A stretch of 64,000 nucleotides of DNA from Planctomycetota bacterium (GTDB lineage Bacteria > Planctomycetota > Planctomycetia > Gemmatales > Gemmataceae). The notes under the pieces were generated by a model that was given only the letters and a program-made list of their open reading frames with translations, ran no database searches and was not told the DNA's origin. The stretch's first letter is position 1, and each line of letters opens with the position of its first letter. The stretch lies in the NCBI GenBank assembly GCA_016873225.1, contig VGXS01000015.1, positions 17,789-81,788 of the forward strand. The letters run 5' to 3'. A program made the translations under genes and the position numbers. This document shows positions 8,562 through 16,507 of the stretch, one piece after another.

Positions 8562-9194
8562 TCAGCGGAAGCCCGCGGCTTCGCGGCGGAGCGACTCGAT
8601 GCCGTTGACCAGTTCCTGGATGTGCTCGCGGCCCATGCGGCCCCCCGCGGCGATGCGCACCTGGGAGCGGGCGTCAATGACAACGAGGTTGGGAACACCC
8701 GCCGCCATGCCGAACGACTGGCGCATCGAGTCCTCGCAGTCGAGCCAGACGGGGCAGTCGGGGCTGGCCTTGCGGAACTCGCCGCGCAGGATCCCGCGGA
8801 CAAGCGACGGAACCTTGCCGATCACCGCCACGGGCACGGCATGCACATCCGGGCAACGGGCGCCGGCGGGGAGTTCGGCGATGGCCAGCGGCGGGGCCTT
8901 GCGGGCCTGGGAGGCGGGCAGGTTGCGGGCCTGCGGATGGAACGACAGGTGTAGCGACTCGCCGATGAGCTTGTTCTGCTCGGCGCTTTCCCGGTCTCCA
9001 TAAATGAGAACGAGGATGTCGCCCTGGAACCCGGTGAGCTTGTGGGGGCGCTCGAACTGGTCTTCAAAGGCCAACGCGGGCGCGGGCGCGGGCTTGAGTG
9101 AAACCACGCGGGCTTCGGGCGACTGAGCCGACGCGCTTGCGCCCCACGCGAACACCAGGGCCAATACCACGCTCCAAGCCTTCCGGACTCTCAT
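8562..9194 (-). CDS. Secreted thioredoxin-fold-like protein lacking the CXXC motif
   Basis: 210 residues from ATG 9194, which overlaps the stop of the permease gene as ATGA and so fixes the start. A signal peptide is clear (KAWSVVLALVFAWGASASAQ). The mature part follows the redoxin layout: a FEDQFERPHKLTGFQGDILVLIYG segment and a late GVPNLVVIDARSQVRIAAGGRMG segment, which is the usual cis-Pro/strand region. Where thioredoxins have WCXXC it reads YGDRES, so it should not be a disulfide oxidoreductase. Its place between an ABC-2 permease and EamA suggests an envelope accessory role, which is inference. Confidence 0.75.
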   Translation of the reverse strand: MRVRKAWSVVLALVFAWGASASAQSPEARVVSLKPAPAPALAFEDQFERPHKLTGFQGDILVLIYGDRESAEQNKLIGESLHLSFHPQARNLPASQARKAPPLAIAELPAGARCPDVHAVPVAVIGKVPSLVRGILRGEFRKASPDCPVWLDCEDSMRQSFGMAAGVPNLVVIDARSQVRIAAGGRMGREHIQELVNGIESLRREAAGFR

Positions 9195-10354
9195 GGGATC
9201 CCCCGGGGTTGGCGGCCGGCCGGGCGACGGGTGAGGAACGCCATGGCCACGACAAGGAACACGAAGCTGTAGGCGTAAACAACGGCGGCGCAGAGCGCGG
9301 CGCGGCCGATGCCGGCGCCTTGCCAGGTGGCTGCCTCGAGTCCGCGCAGGGCCCAGGCGGTCGGCATGATCCAGCCGAGGTCGCGCACCCACCAAGGCAG
9401 CAGGAACGCCGGCAGCCAAAGGCCTCCCACCAACGAGACCGCGAGGATGACGAGGATGGCGATGCTGCGCGCCCTCCCCTCGCTTCTGCCGAGGCTCGCC
9501 ACCAACAGGCCGCACGACGCCGCCAGGCATGAAACGGCCAGGGCCACCAGTATCAGGCCCGCGATCGAACCCTTGACGGGAACGCCGAACACAAGCCAGG
9601 CGCATCCCAGCGTGAAGGCGATCTGCATGAGGGCGATGACCATCGTGGCGAGGGCGCGACCGGCGATGATGGCCGTGGGGGAGGCCGGCGAGGAGGCCAG
9701 CCGGCGCCAGACGCCGCCGGCGCGCTCGCGCAGAAGCAGCAGGCCGCAATCCATTCCCATGAACAGGAGGTACTGAAGCGTCATGCCGCAGAAACTGTGG
9801 CCGAAGACGGCGCCATCCTGGTCGGCGGGGGTGGCCGCCTCGCGGACAATCCCGAACCGGTTTTCGAGCATGTCAACCAGGCCGGCGCCGCCCGCCTGCG
9901 GCAGGATGGACCGGCCGGCCTCACGCAGGATCGCCTCGGTGGCGATGCCGGCGGCCCAGTTGGCTTCATAAAGGCATCCGGGGGCGTGCCGCATCCGCGG
10001 CCTTTGGCCCGGGGCACCGCCTCCGAAGCCCTCCGGCAGGATAAGCACGACCGCCACCTGCTGGGACAGCAGGCAATCCTCGATTTGTGATGCCGACAGC
10101 GAGCGGACCGCCAGGTGCCGGTGCCCCCTCAGCGCCTCGGCCACGCCGCCGCACATCGCCGAGCCATCCTCCACGACAAGGCCCATGGCCACCCGTTCGA
10201 CCTGCCCCCGGCTGCCGTTGCGAAAAATAAAACCGAAGAGCGCGGCCAACGCCACGGGAACCAGGAATGCCAGCATCGCCCCGCGCCAATCGGCCCGGAA
10301 GAGCATGAGGTCCTTGACGGCGACATCGCGCGCCACGCGGAACCAGGAAAACAT
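9191..10354 (-). CDS. ABC-2 type transporter permease
   Basis: 387 residues. An N-terminal helix (AMLAFLVPVALAALFGFIF) is followed by a ~150-residue extracytoplasmic region and five further hydrophobic helices, the layout of ABC2_membrane_3 permeases. The LQYLLFMGMDCGLLLLRERAGGVWRRLASSP segment is characteristic. It starts 1 bp after the stop of the ATPase gene and overlaps the next gene by 4 bp, so the two form an exporter operon. The substrate is unknown; the divergent carotenoid cluster makes a lipid or pigment-related cargo conceivable. Confidence 0.9.
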   Translation of the reverse strand: MFSWFRVARDVAVKDLMLFRADWRGAMLAFLVPVALAALFGFIFRNGSRGQVERVAMGLVVEDGSAMCGGVAEALRGHRHLAVRSLSASQIEDCLLSQQVAVVLILPEGFGGGAPGQRPRMRHAPGCLYEANWAAGIATEAILREAGRSILPQAGGAGLVDMLENRFGIVREAATPADQDGAVFGHSFCGMTLQYLLFMGMDCGLLLLRERAGGVWRRLASSPASPTAIIAGRALATMVIALMQIAFTLGCAWLVFGVPVKGSIAGLILVALAVSCLAASCGLLVASLGRSEGRARSIAILVILAVSLVGGLWLPAFLLPWWVRDLGWIMPTAWALRGLEAATWQGAGIGRAALCAAVVYAYSFVFLVVAMAFLTRRPAGRQPRGIP

Positions 10355-10355
10355 C

Positions 10356-11168
10356 TCAGGCCGCCTCCGCCCGTCGGGCCGAAGGTGGTGGAATCCGTGT
10401 GGAATTGTCGGACACCATGGATGTGCGCATGATCTCCTCGAGCACCGTGGGGGCCTGTTCGCCGGTGAAATAGCCGGTCCGCGAGCGATACTGCCGGGTC
10501 AGGTCGTCGAGGGTTCCCTCCATGGCCAGGCGGCCCTCCCGGAGGATGGCGACGCGGTCGCACAGGGCCTGGGCCTCGTCGAGATGATGGGTGGCCAGCA
10601 CGACCGCCACTCCCTGTCGCCTGAGCCTGCGGAGGACATCGAAGATGGCATCGCGCGAGGCGATGTCGAGTCCGACGGTCGGTTCGTCGAGGAGCATCAG
10701 GCAGGGCTGATGGATGAGGGCGCACGCCAGGTTGAGCCGCCGCTTCATGCCGCCCGAGAAAGTGGAGGGGCAACGGTCAGCCTGGTGGGTGAGGTGAACG
10801 AAGTCGAGGGCATCGGCGACCCGCTCGCGAAGCTTGTGACCGTGAATTCCCTGGATCCGGCCGAAGAACATGAGGTTGTTGAAGGCGCTCAGTTCCTCGT
10901 AAATGGCCAAGTCTTGGGGGACATACCCGATTTTCCGGCGGTACTCGGCGGGTGAGTCATCCTCGGAAACACCATCCACGCGCACCGTTCCGGTGCCGCG
11001 GACTCCATGTCCCGCCACGGCGGCCATTGTTGTGCTTTTTCCCGAGCCGTTGGGCCCCAGCAAGGCCAGGATATGGCCGGCGGGCAATTCGAGGTCGAGT
11101 TGATCCACCGCGCGCCGGGCACCGTACCAGACCGTGAGTTGGCGGATGCTCAACACGCCTGCTGCCAT
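10356..11168 (-). CDS. ABC transporter ATP-binding protein (ABC-2 exporter)
   Basis: 270 residues from ATG 11168, preceded by a GGGAGAGG ribosome site; a longer in-frame extension upstream lacks one. All ABC motifs are present: Walker A GPNGSGKST, Q-loop YVPQDLAIYEEL, signature FSGGMKRR, Walker B LMLLDEPTVGLD and the switch His in ATHHLDEAQ. The C-terminal ~50 residues are variable and hydrophilic. It energises the permease encoded directly downstream. The gene is divergent from the carotenoid cluster, with about 185 bp between the two start codons. Confidence 0.93.
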   Translation of the reverse strand: MAAGVLSIRQLTVWYGARRAVDQLDLELPAGHILALLGPNGSGKSTTMAAVAGHGVRGTGTVRVDGVSEDDSPAEYRRKIGYVPQDLAIYEELSAFNNLMFFGRIQGIHGHKLRERVADALDFVHLTHQADRCPSTFSGGMKRRLNLACALIHQPCLMLLDEPTVGLDIASRDAIFDVLRRLRRQGVAVVLATHHLDEAQALCDRVAILREGRLAMEGTLDDLTRQYRSRTGYFTGEQAPTVLEEIMRTSMVSDNSTRIPPPSARRAEAA

Positions 11169-11353
11169 GGTGCCACCTCTCCCGGCAAAAACCTGATTCC
11201 ATGCCGTCCCGTTAATGGATCGGGTGCGCGGGCAAGTCAACAGGTTCGTGCCTCTTGGCCGGGGAAATCAAGTGGACTTGGCAAGAGAGGATGCTCTACC
11301 AATAACGAATAAGGTCCTTGGCGCGTCATGCCCGGCCCGTCTGGAGTCCCAAC

Positions 11354-12940
11354 ATGCCTCGCGTCGTCATCGTTGGAGCCGGTCCCGGAGGCCTTGCCTC
11401 GGCCATGCTCCTGGCACGGGCCGGGGCGGATGTCACGATCCTCGAAAGGCAGCCGCATGTGGGCGGCCGCACCAGCAGCCATGGAAGCGGCGGCTACACA
11501 TTCGACCTGGGCCCGACATTCTTCCTCTACCCCCGCGTGATCGAGGAGATTTTCCGCGCCTGTGGCCATGAACTGCGCGACGAGGTCGAGATGGTCCGCC
11601 TCGATCCCCAATACCACCTTGTGTTCGGTGGCGGCGGGTCGATGCGCGCCACCCCCGACATCGCGAGGATGGAACGGGAAATCGCCTCCGTCAGCCCGGC
11701 CGACGCCCCGATGTTCCGCCGGTTCATGGAGGAGAACCGGGTCAAGATGGAGCGCTTCCGTCCGGTCTTGGAAAAGCCGTTCCATGGCCTCGGCGATGTC
11801 ATGACCTGGCCGATGATCCGCCTGCTTCCCCTGTTGAGGCCATGGCTCTCCCTCGACCAGGAACTGGGCCGGTACTTCTCCGACCCCCGCGTGAAGCTGG
11901 CCTTCTCGTTCCAGTCGAAATACCTCGGGATGTCGCCGTTCAACTGCCCGAGCCTTTTCTCGATCCTGAGTTTCCTCGAATACGAGAACGGCGTTTTCCA
12001 CCCGATGGGAGGCTGTGGGGCCGTGAGCCAGGCGATGGCCCGTCTCGCCACCGACGCGGGAGTGAAGATCAGGCTCGGTGAGGCCGTCGAATCGCTCGAG
12101 TTTGACGGCCGCAGGATCGTCGCGGCCAACACGGCGCGGGGACGATACGCCTGCGACCGCATGGTGGTGAACGCCGACTTCGCGCACGCCATGACCAAGT
12201 TGGTGCCCGACAACATCCGCTCGAACTGGAACAACAAGAAGATCGAGTCCCGCCGCTACTCCTGCTCGACCTTCATGCTCTACCTCGGGGTGGAGGGCAC
12301 ATTCCCCGATGTCGAGCACCACACCATCTACATGTCCCGCGACTACGAGTCGAACCTCGGCGACATCGAGTCGAGGCATCGTCTTTCGGAAGACCCCTCG
12401 TTTTATGTCCACAATCCCAGCCGCATCGACCCATCGCTGGCCCCGCGCGGCCACAGTTCGCTTTACATCCTGGTGCCGGTGAGCCACCAGCACGCGAACA
12501 TCGACTGGCAAACCGAGGCGCCCCGGTTCCGGGAGAAGGTTCTCGATCAGGTCCGCCGGATCGGCCTGCCTGACCTGCGACCGCTCATCCGCCATGAACG
12601 GATGATCACGCCTCCCGATTGGGAAAACGGCCACGCCATCTACCGCGGCGCCACCTTCAACCTGGCCCACAACCTTGGTCAGATGCTGCACCTGCGTCCG
12701 GGCAACCGCTTCGCCGACCTCGAGGGTGTCTACCTCACGGGCGGCGGAACGCATCCCGGCAGCGGCCTGCCGGTGATCTACGAGTCGGCGCGCATCAGCA
12801 GCAGGCTCCTGCTCCAGGACATCGGGCTTCCGTATGATCACTGCGTGGCCGAGGACACGGGGGCCCGTCCCTCGAACCTGCTGGGCCGTTTGTTCGCCGC
12901 GCGGGAATCCCGCGGTGAAAAGCACCAGATGACGGCTTGA
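11354..12940 (+). CDS. crtN: CrtN-like C30 carotenoid (diapophytoene/squalene) desaturase
   Basis: 528 residues from ATG 11354. FAD-binding GAGPGGLASAMLLARAG at the N-terminus is followed by the CrtI-family GGRTSSHGSGGYTFDLGPTFFLYP. The C-terminus has the family's bacterial phytoene dehydrogenase signature VYLTGGGTHPGSGLPVIYESARISSRL. Members dehydrogenate C30 or C40 polyenes at the membrane. In planctomycetes related genes act on squalene, supplied by HpnCDE, rather than on phytoene. It heads a four-gene set with a second CrtI-type protein, an acyltransferase and a glycosyltransferase. The substrate is assigned from this context, not from sequence alone. Confidence 0.82.
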   Translation: MPRVVIVGAGPGGLASAMLLARAGADVTILERQPHVGGRTSSHGSGGYTFDLGPTFFLYPRVIEEIFRACGHELRDEVEMVRLDPQYHLVFGGGGSMRATPDIARMEREIASVSPADAPMFRRFMEENRVKMERFRPVLEKPFHGLGDVMTWPMIRLLPLLRPWLSLDQELGRYFSDPRVKLAFSFQSKYLGMSPFNCPSLFSILSFLEYENGVFHPMGGCGAVSQAMARLATDAGVKIRLGEAVESLEFDGRRIVAANTARGRYACDRMVVNADFAHAMTKLVPDNIRSNWNNKKIESRRYSCSTFMLYLGVEGTFPDVEHHTIYMSRDYESNLGDIESRHRLSEDPSFYVHNPSRIDPSLAPRGHSSLYILVPVSHQHANIDWQTEAPRFREKVLDQVRRIGLPDLRPLIRHERMITPPDWENGHAIYRGATFNLAHNLGQMLHLRPGNRFADLEGVYLTGGGTHPGSGLPVIYESARISSRLLLQDIGLPYDHCVAEDTGARPSNLLGRLFAARESRGEKHQMTA

Positions 12941-12966
12941 CGCCGCGGCCACGGGAGAGAATCCGC

Positions 12967-14520
12967 ATGGGACAGTCGTCTGGCAAGAGCGTCGCCGTGG
13001 TGGGCTCGGGCCTCGGGGGCCTCGCTGCGGCATGCACCCTCGCCGCCCGCGGCCACGATGTCACCATCATCGAGAAGAACCCCTGGCTGGGCGGCAAGGC
13101 CGCGGTGCTCGAGGCCAACGGCCACCGCTTCGACATGGGGCCTACCATCCTCACCATTCCCTCGGTGCTGAGGCGAATCTTCGGCGAGGCCGGACTGGTG
13201 CTCGAGGAGCGCATGGATCTCGTGCGCCTCGACCCCCAGTGGAGGTGCTTCTTCGAGGACGGCGGCGTCCTCGACCTCGCCCAGGACACCGAGGCGATGT
13301 CATCCAACCTCGACGCCTTCTCGCCGGGCTCATCGCAGGGCTACAGGAACTTCCTCGCGTTGTCCAAGCGCCTCGACGCCATCAGCCAGCGGTTTTTCTT
13401 CTGGAAGCCGATCGGCAATGTCTTCGACATGTTCGAGTGGAAGAACATCCTTAATCCGGCCATGTTGCTCGATGTCATCGCCATGCGCCCCGCCAGCACC
13501 GTGGCCGGCACCGTCCGCAAGCATGTCCCCGACCACCGCGTCGCGCAGATGCTCGACCACTTCACCCAGTATGTCGGTTCTTCACCCTACGCTTCGCCCG
13601 CCGTGCTTTGCGGCATCGCCCACATGCAGACAGGCGAGGGAGTCTGGTATCCCATGGGTGGAACCGGCGCGGTTCCCAAGGCGCTCGCCCGACTCGCCTC
13701 CGAACTGGGCGCCAAGGTCATGACGGGCGTGGAAGTGACGGCGATCAACCAGCACCCCACCGGCGCCGTCAGCGGCGTCACCTTGTCCACCGGCGAGTCG
13801 CTGCCGTTTGATGTCGTCGTTTCCAACAGCGATTCGGTGCGCACTCACCGCGAACTGCTCAAGCCCGGCAAGGCGTCGCGCAAGTTCGAGAACCGCCGCT
13901 CTTACGAGCCGGCCTGCTCGGGAGTGGTGCTTTATCTCGGCCTCGACAAGCGTTACGAGCATATCGCCCACCACGACTTCGTCTTCTCCCGCGACGCCGA
14001 GGAGGAGTTCGACGCCATCTACCACAAGGGGGAACCGGCGCCCGACCCCACCTGCTACCTCTGCGCCCCGGCGATCACCGAACCGGGTGTGGCACCGCCT
14101 GGGGGCGAGTCCCTCTATGTGCTGGTGCACACCCCGTACCTGAGGCCGCACCACGACTGGAAGCAGATGTTCCCCAAGTACCGCGAGGTGATCCTTTCCA
14201 AGCTCGAGCGAACCGCCGGCATGAAGGATATCCGCGGCCGGATCCGCATGGAGCGCGCGCTCACGCCGCAGGACATCCACGACCGCTACCGCGTCCTCAA
14301 CGGCGCCATCTACGGGCTTGCCAGCCATGGCCGGCTCAACGGGGCCTTCAAGCCTTCCAACCGCAGCCCGGATGTGCCGGGACTCTACCTGTGCGGGGGC
14401 GCGGCCCATCCCGGCCCGGGAATGCCGATGGTGCTGATGTCGGGTTGGATCGCCGGCGACACGGTCGACACCGACCTCCGCGGGTCCAAGCCGCGCGTCG
14501 CGGCTCCCGCGACGGCCTGA
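12967..14520 (+). CDS. crtP: CrtP-like carotenoid oxidase/desaturase
   Basis: 517 residues from ATG 12967, with a GGGAGA ribosome site 9 bp upstream; an upstream in-frame TTG at 12937 overlaps crtN and is less likely. FAD site GSGLGGLAAACTLAARGHDV, then GGKAAVLEANGHRFDMGPTIL, and a C-terminal LYLCGGAAHPGPGMPMVLMSGW motif. It is a paralogue of the preceding gene. In the C30 pathway the second CrtI-type protein (CrtP) oxidises the terminal methyl of the polyene to an aldehyde or acid. Which of the two is desaturase and which oxidase cannot be settled by eye; the assignment follows gene order and motif style. Confidence 0.72.
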   Translation: MGQSSGKSVAVVGSGLGGLAAACTLAARGHDVTIIEKNPWLGGKAAVLEANGHRFDMGPTILTIPSVLRRIFGEAGLVLEERMDLVRLDPQWRCFFEDGGVLDLAQDTEAMSSNLDAFSPGSSQGYRNFLALSKRLDAISQRFFFWKPIGNVFDMFEWKNILNPAMLLDVIAMRPASTVAGTVRKHVPDHRVAQMLDHFTQYVGSSPYASPAVLCGIAHMQTGEGVWYPMGGTGAVPKALARLASELGAKVMTGVEVTAINQHPTGAVSGVTLSTGESLPFDVVVSNSDSVRTHRELLKPGKASRKFENRRSYEPACSGVVLYLGLDKRYEHIAHHDFVFSRDAEEEFDAIYHKGEPAPDPTCYLCAPAITEPGVAPPGGESLYVLVHTPYLRPHHDWKQMFPKYREVILSKLERTAGMKDIRGRIRMERALTPQDIHDRYRVLNGAIYGLASHGRLNGAFKPSNRSPDVPGLYLCGGAAHPGPGMPMVLMSGWIAGDTVDTDLRGSKPRVAAPATA

Positions 14521-14523
14521 ACC

Positions 14524-15321
14524 GTGGCCGGCCGCGGACTCCCGACTCGGCAGGCATGGCTTGTCCGCTGGTTCGTGTGGTACTGCCGCGCCTTCCTGCT
14601 TCCCAAGTCGTTCACGGCGTTCCGGCTGGCCAAGGCAAGGCCCGCCCCCGCACCACCCATCGAAACGGCGCTGGTGCTCGTGTGCAACCATCCGTCGTGG
14701 TGGGACCCCATCCTGTGCGCGCAGTTGAGCCCGCGATGGGCCACCAGGGCCGACTACTGCCCCATCGACTCCAAAGCCCTGGCCGCCTATCCCCTCCTGC
14801 GCCGGCTTGGCTTCTTCCCGGTGGAACCGGGGTCTCCCCGCTCGGCGCGCGAGTTCCTCGAGACGGGCCACTCCATCCTCGCCGGGGCCGGCACCGCCCT
14901 GTGGATCACCGCCCAGGGGGAGTTCACCGATCCGCGAAGGCGCCCCGTGGAACTGCGCGCCGGCCTGGGCCACCTTCTGCGACGGGGCGGCAGGTGCGTG
15001 GTGGTGCCCCTGGCGCTGGAGTACCCGTTCTGGAACGAGAGGCTGCCCGAGGCGCTGGCCATGTTCGGCGAACCGCTGGAGGTGACCGACGGCAAGTCGC
15101 GTTCGGCCGACGAATGGACAATTTTGATCGCCAAAAGCCTTGAAAAGACCATGGATGAGCTGGCTGAACTGGCCGAATCCCGCGACGCCGGGGCGTTCGA
15201 GACGGTGGTGGCCGGGCGAACCGGCGTGGGCGGCGTTTACGACTGGATCCGTCAGATTTGGGCGGCGTGCCGGGGAAAACGGTTCCACGCGGGCCACGAC
15301 GCCGGCCGGAGGAACGCCTGA
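14524..15321 (+). CDS. 1-acylglycerol-phosphate-type acyltransferase, carotenoid-associated
   Basis: 265 residues, start GTG 14524 just 3 bp after crtP. It has the PlsC-type acyltransferase motifs: NHPSWWD (NHX4D, motif I, about residue 55) and ITAQGEFTDPRRRP (motif III region). Further hydrophobic segments suggest membrane association. In staphyloxanthin synthesis CrtO acylates the sugar of the glycosylated carotenoid, so this enzyme could play the same role here. It could alternatively acylate another lipid. It is tightly linked to the next gene (1-bp gap). Confidence 0.78.
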   Translation: MAGRGLPTRQAWLVRWFVWYCRAFLLPKSFTAFRLAKARPAPAPPIETALVLVCNHPSWWDPILCAQLSPRWATRADYCPIDSKALAAYPLLRRLGFFPVEPGSPRSAREFLETGHSILAGAGTALWITAQGEFTDPRRRPVELRAGLGHLLRRGGRCVVVPLALEYPFWNERLPEALAMFGEPLEVTDGKSRSADEWTILIAKSLEKTMDELAELAESRDAGAFETVVAGRTGVGGVYDWIRQIWAACRGKRFHAGHDAGRRNA

Positions 15322-15322
15322 C

Positions 15323-16456
15323 ATGGATCCCCTCGCCTGGGCCGCCCTGGCCTGCCTGCCCTTCGCGGCGCTGCCCGCGCTTGTTTTCCTTGGCAACCTT
15401 CGAGCCTACAGGCCGCCTCCAGCCCCCTCGGGCGGCCTGCCATCCGTGTCGGTGCTGATTCCCGCGCGGAACGAGGAAAAGGCCATCGCCGAGGCCATCG
15501 GCGCCGCGTTGGCCGCCGCCGGCGGAATTGAGGTGGAGATTGTCGCCCTGGATGACGGCTCCACCGACCAGACCCCGGAGATTGTGCGCGGCCTGGCGCG
15601 CGCCGATTCCCGCGTGCGGCTCGAGCAGGCTCCGCCATTGCCGGCCGGCTGGTGCGGCAAGCAGCATGCCTGCCATGTGCTCGCCTCGCGGGCCCGCCAC
15701 GACCTCCTGCTGTTCCAGGATGCCGATGTGCGGCTGGAACCCGAAGCGATCGGGCGGTTGGCCGGCTTCCTGCGCGACTCGGGAGCCGACCTCGTCAGCG
15801 GCGTGCCCCGGCAGCAGACCGGAACCATCCTTGAGATGATCCTGATCCCCATGATCCATTTCGTGCTGCTGGGCTTCCTGCCCGTCAGCCGCATGCGGCA
15901 AAGCCGCAGCCCGGCATTCTCGGCGGGGTGCGGCCAGTTGTTCCTGGCCACGCGCGAGGGCTATGAGAGGGCCGGCGGGCACGCGGCCATCCGCGAGACG
16001 CTGCACGACGGCATCCGCCTGCCGCGGGCGTTCCGGCGGGCCGGCCTGGCCACCGACCTCTGCGACGCCACGCCTCTGGCCCGCTGCCGCATGTACGAGG
16101 GGGCCATGGCCACCTGGAAGGGGCTGGGCAAGAACGCCACCGAAGGCCTTGGCAGCCCGGGAATGATTGTGCCGGCGACGATTTTCTTGCTGGCGGGCCA
16201 AGTGGCGCCGTTCGCGGTCATGGCCGCCGCCGTCGCCCAAGGGTCGCCGTGGCCGGCCCTGGCCCTCTCGGGGGCCGGCATGGCCCTGGCCTGGCTGCCA
16301 AGGTTCACCGCGGCGATTGCCTACCGCCAAAGCCCCTTGGGCGCCCTGCTGCATCCATGCGGTGTCATTCTGCTTCTTGTCATCCAGTGGCAGGCCATGG
16401 TTCGCAAGCAATTGGGACTGGGTTCATCCTGGCGGGGCAGGACCTACCCGGCGTGA
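15323..16456 (+). CDS. Family 2 glycosyltransferase, CrtQ-like
   Basis: 377 residues from ATG 15323, with a GGAGGAA ribosome site 9 bp upstream within the preceding gene. An N-terminal membrane helix is followed by a GT-A fold: VSVLIPARNEEKAIAEAI, nucleotide-sugar binding DDGSTDQTPEI and the DXD-like LLFQDADVRLEP. Further helices lie at the C-terminus (about 290-360). CrtQ of staphyloxanthin synthesis is a membrane GT2 enzyme that glucosylates the C30 carboxylic acid; position and architecture match. The gene ends the plus-strand cluster and converges on a sulfatase. Confidence 0.8.
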   Translation: MDPLAWAALACLPFAALPALVFLGNLRAYRPPPAPSGGLPSVSVLIPARNEEKAIAEAIGAALAAAGGIEVEIVALDDGSTDQTPEIVRGLARADSRVRLEQAPPLPAGWCGKQHACHVLASRARHDLLLFQDADVRLEPEAIGRLAGFLRDSGADLVSGVPRQQTGTILEMILIPMIHFVLLGFLPVSRMRQSRSPAFSAGCGQLFLATREGYERAGGHAAIRETLHDGIRLPRAFRRAGLATDLCDATPLARCRMYEGAMATWKGLGKNATEGLGSPGMIVPATIFLLAGQVAPFAVMAAAVAQGSPWPALALSGAGMALAWLPRFTAAIAYRQSPLGALLHPCGVILLLVIQWQAMVRKQLGLGSSWRGRTYPA

Positions 16457-16507
16457 ACGCAAAGGCCTCATTGGGCTGACGCCCGCCATTGCCGCCAGCG
16501 CGCCCCA

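Noticed and set aside
12937..12966. TTG start for crtP overlapping crtN
   Set aside because: The ATG at 12967 has a better ribosome site and directly precedes the FAD motif.
11237..16411. Very long antisense open frames opposite the carotenoid genes (e.g. 11237-13033, 13582-15396 and 14924-16411, minus strand)
   Set aside because: They are mirror frames of high-GC coding sequence; the plus-strand products have clear family motifs and ribosome sites, whereas the antisense products are Arg/Gly/His-rich with no recognisable domain.
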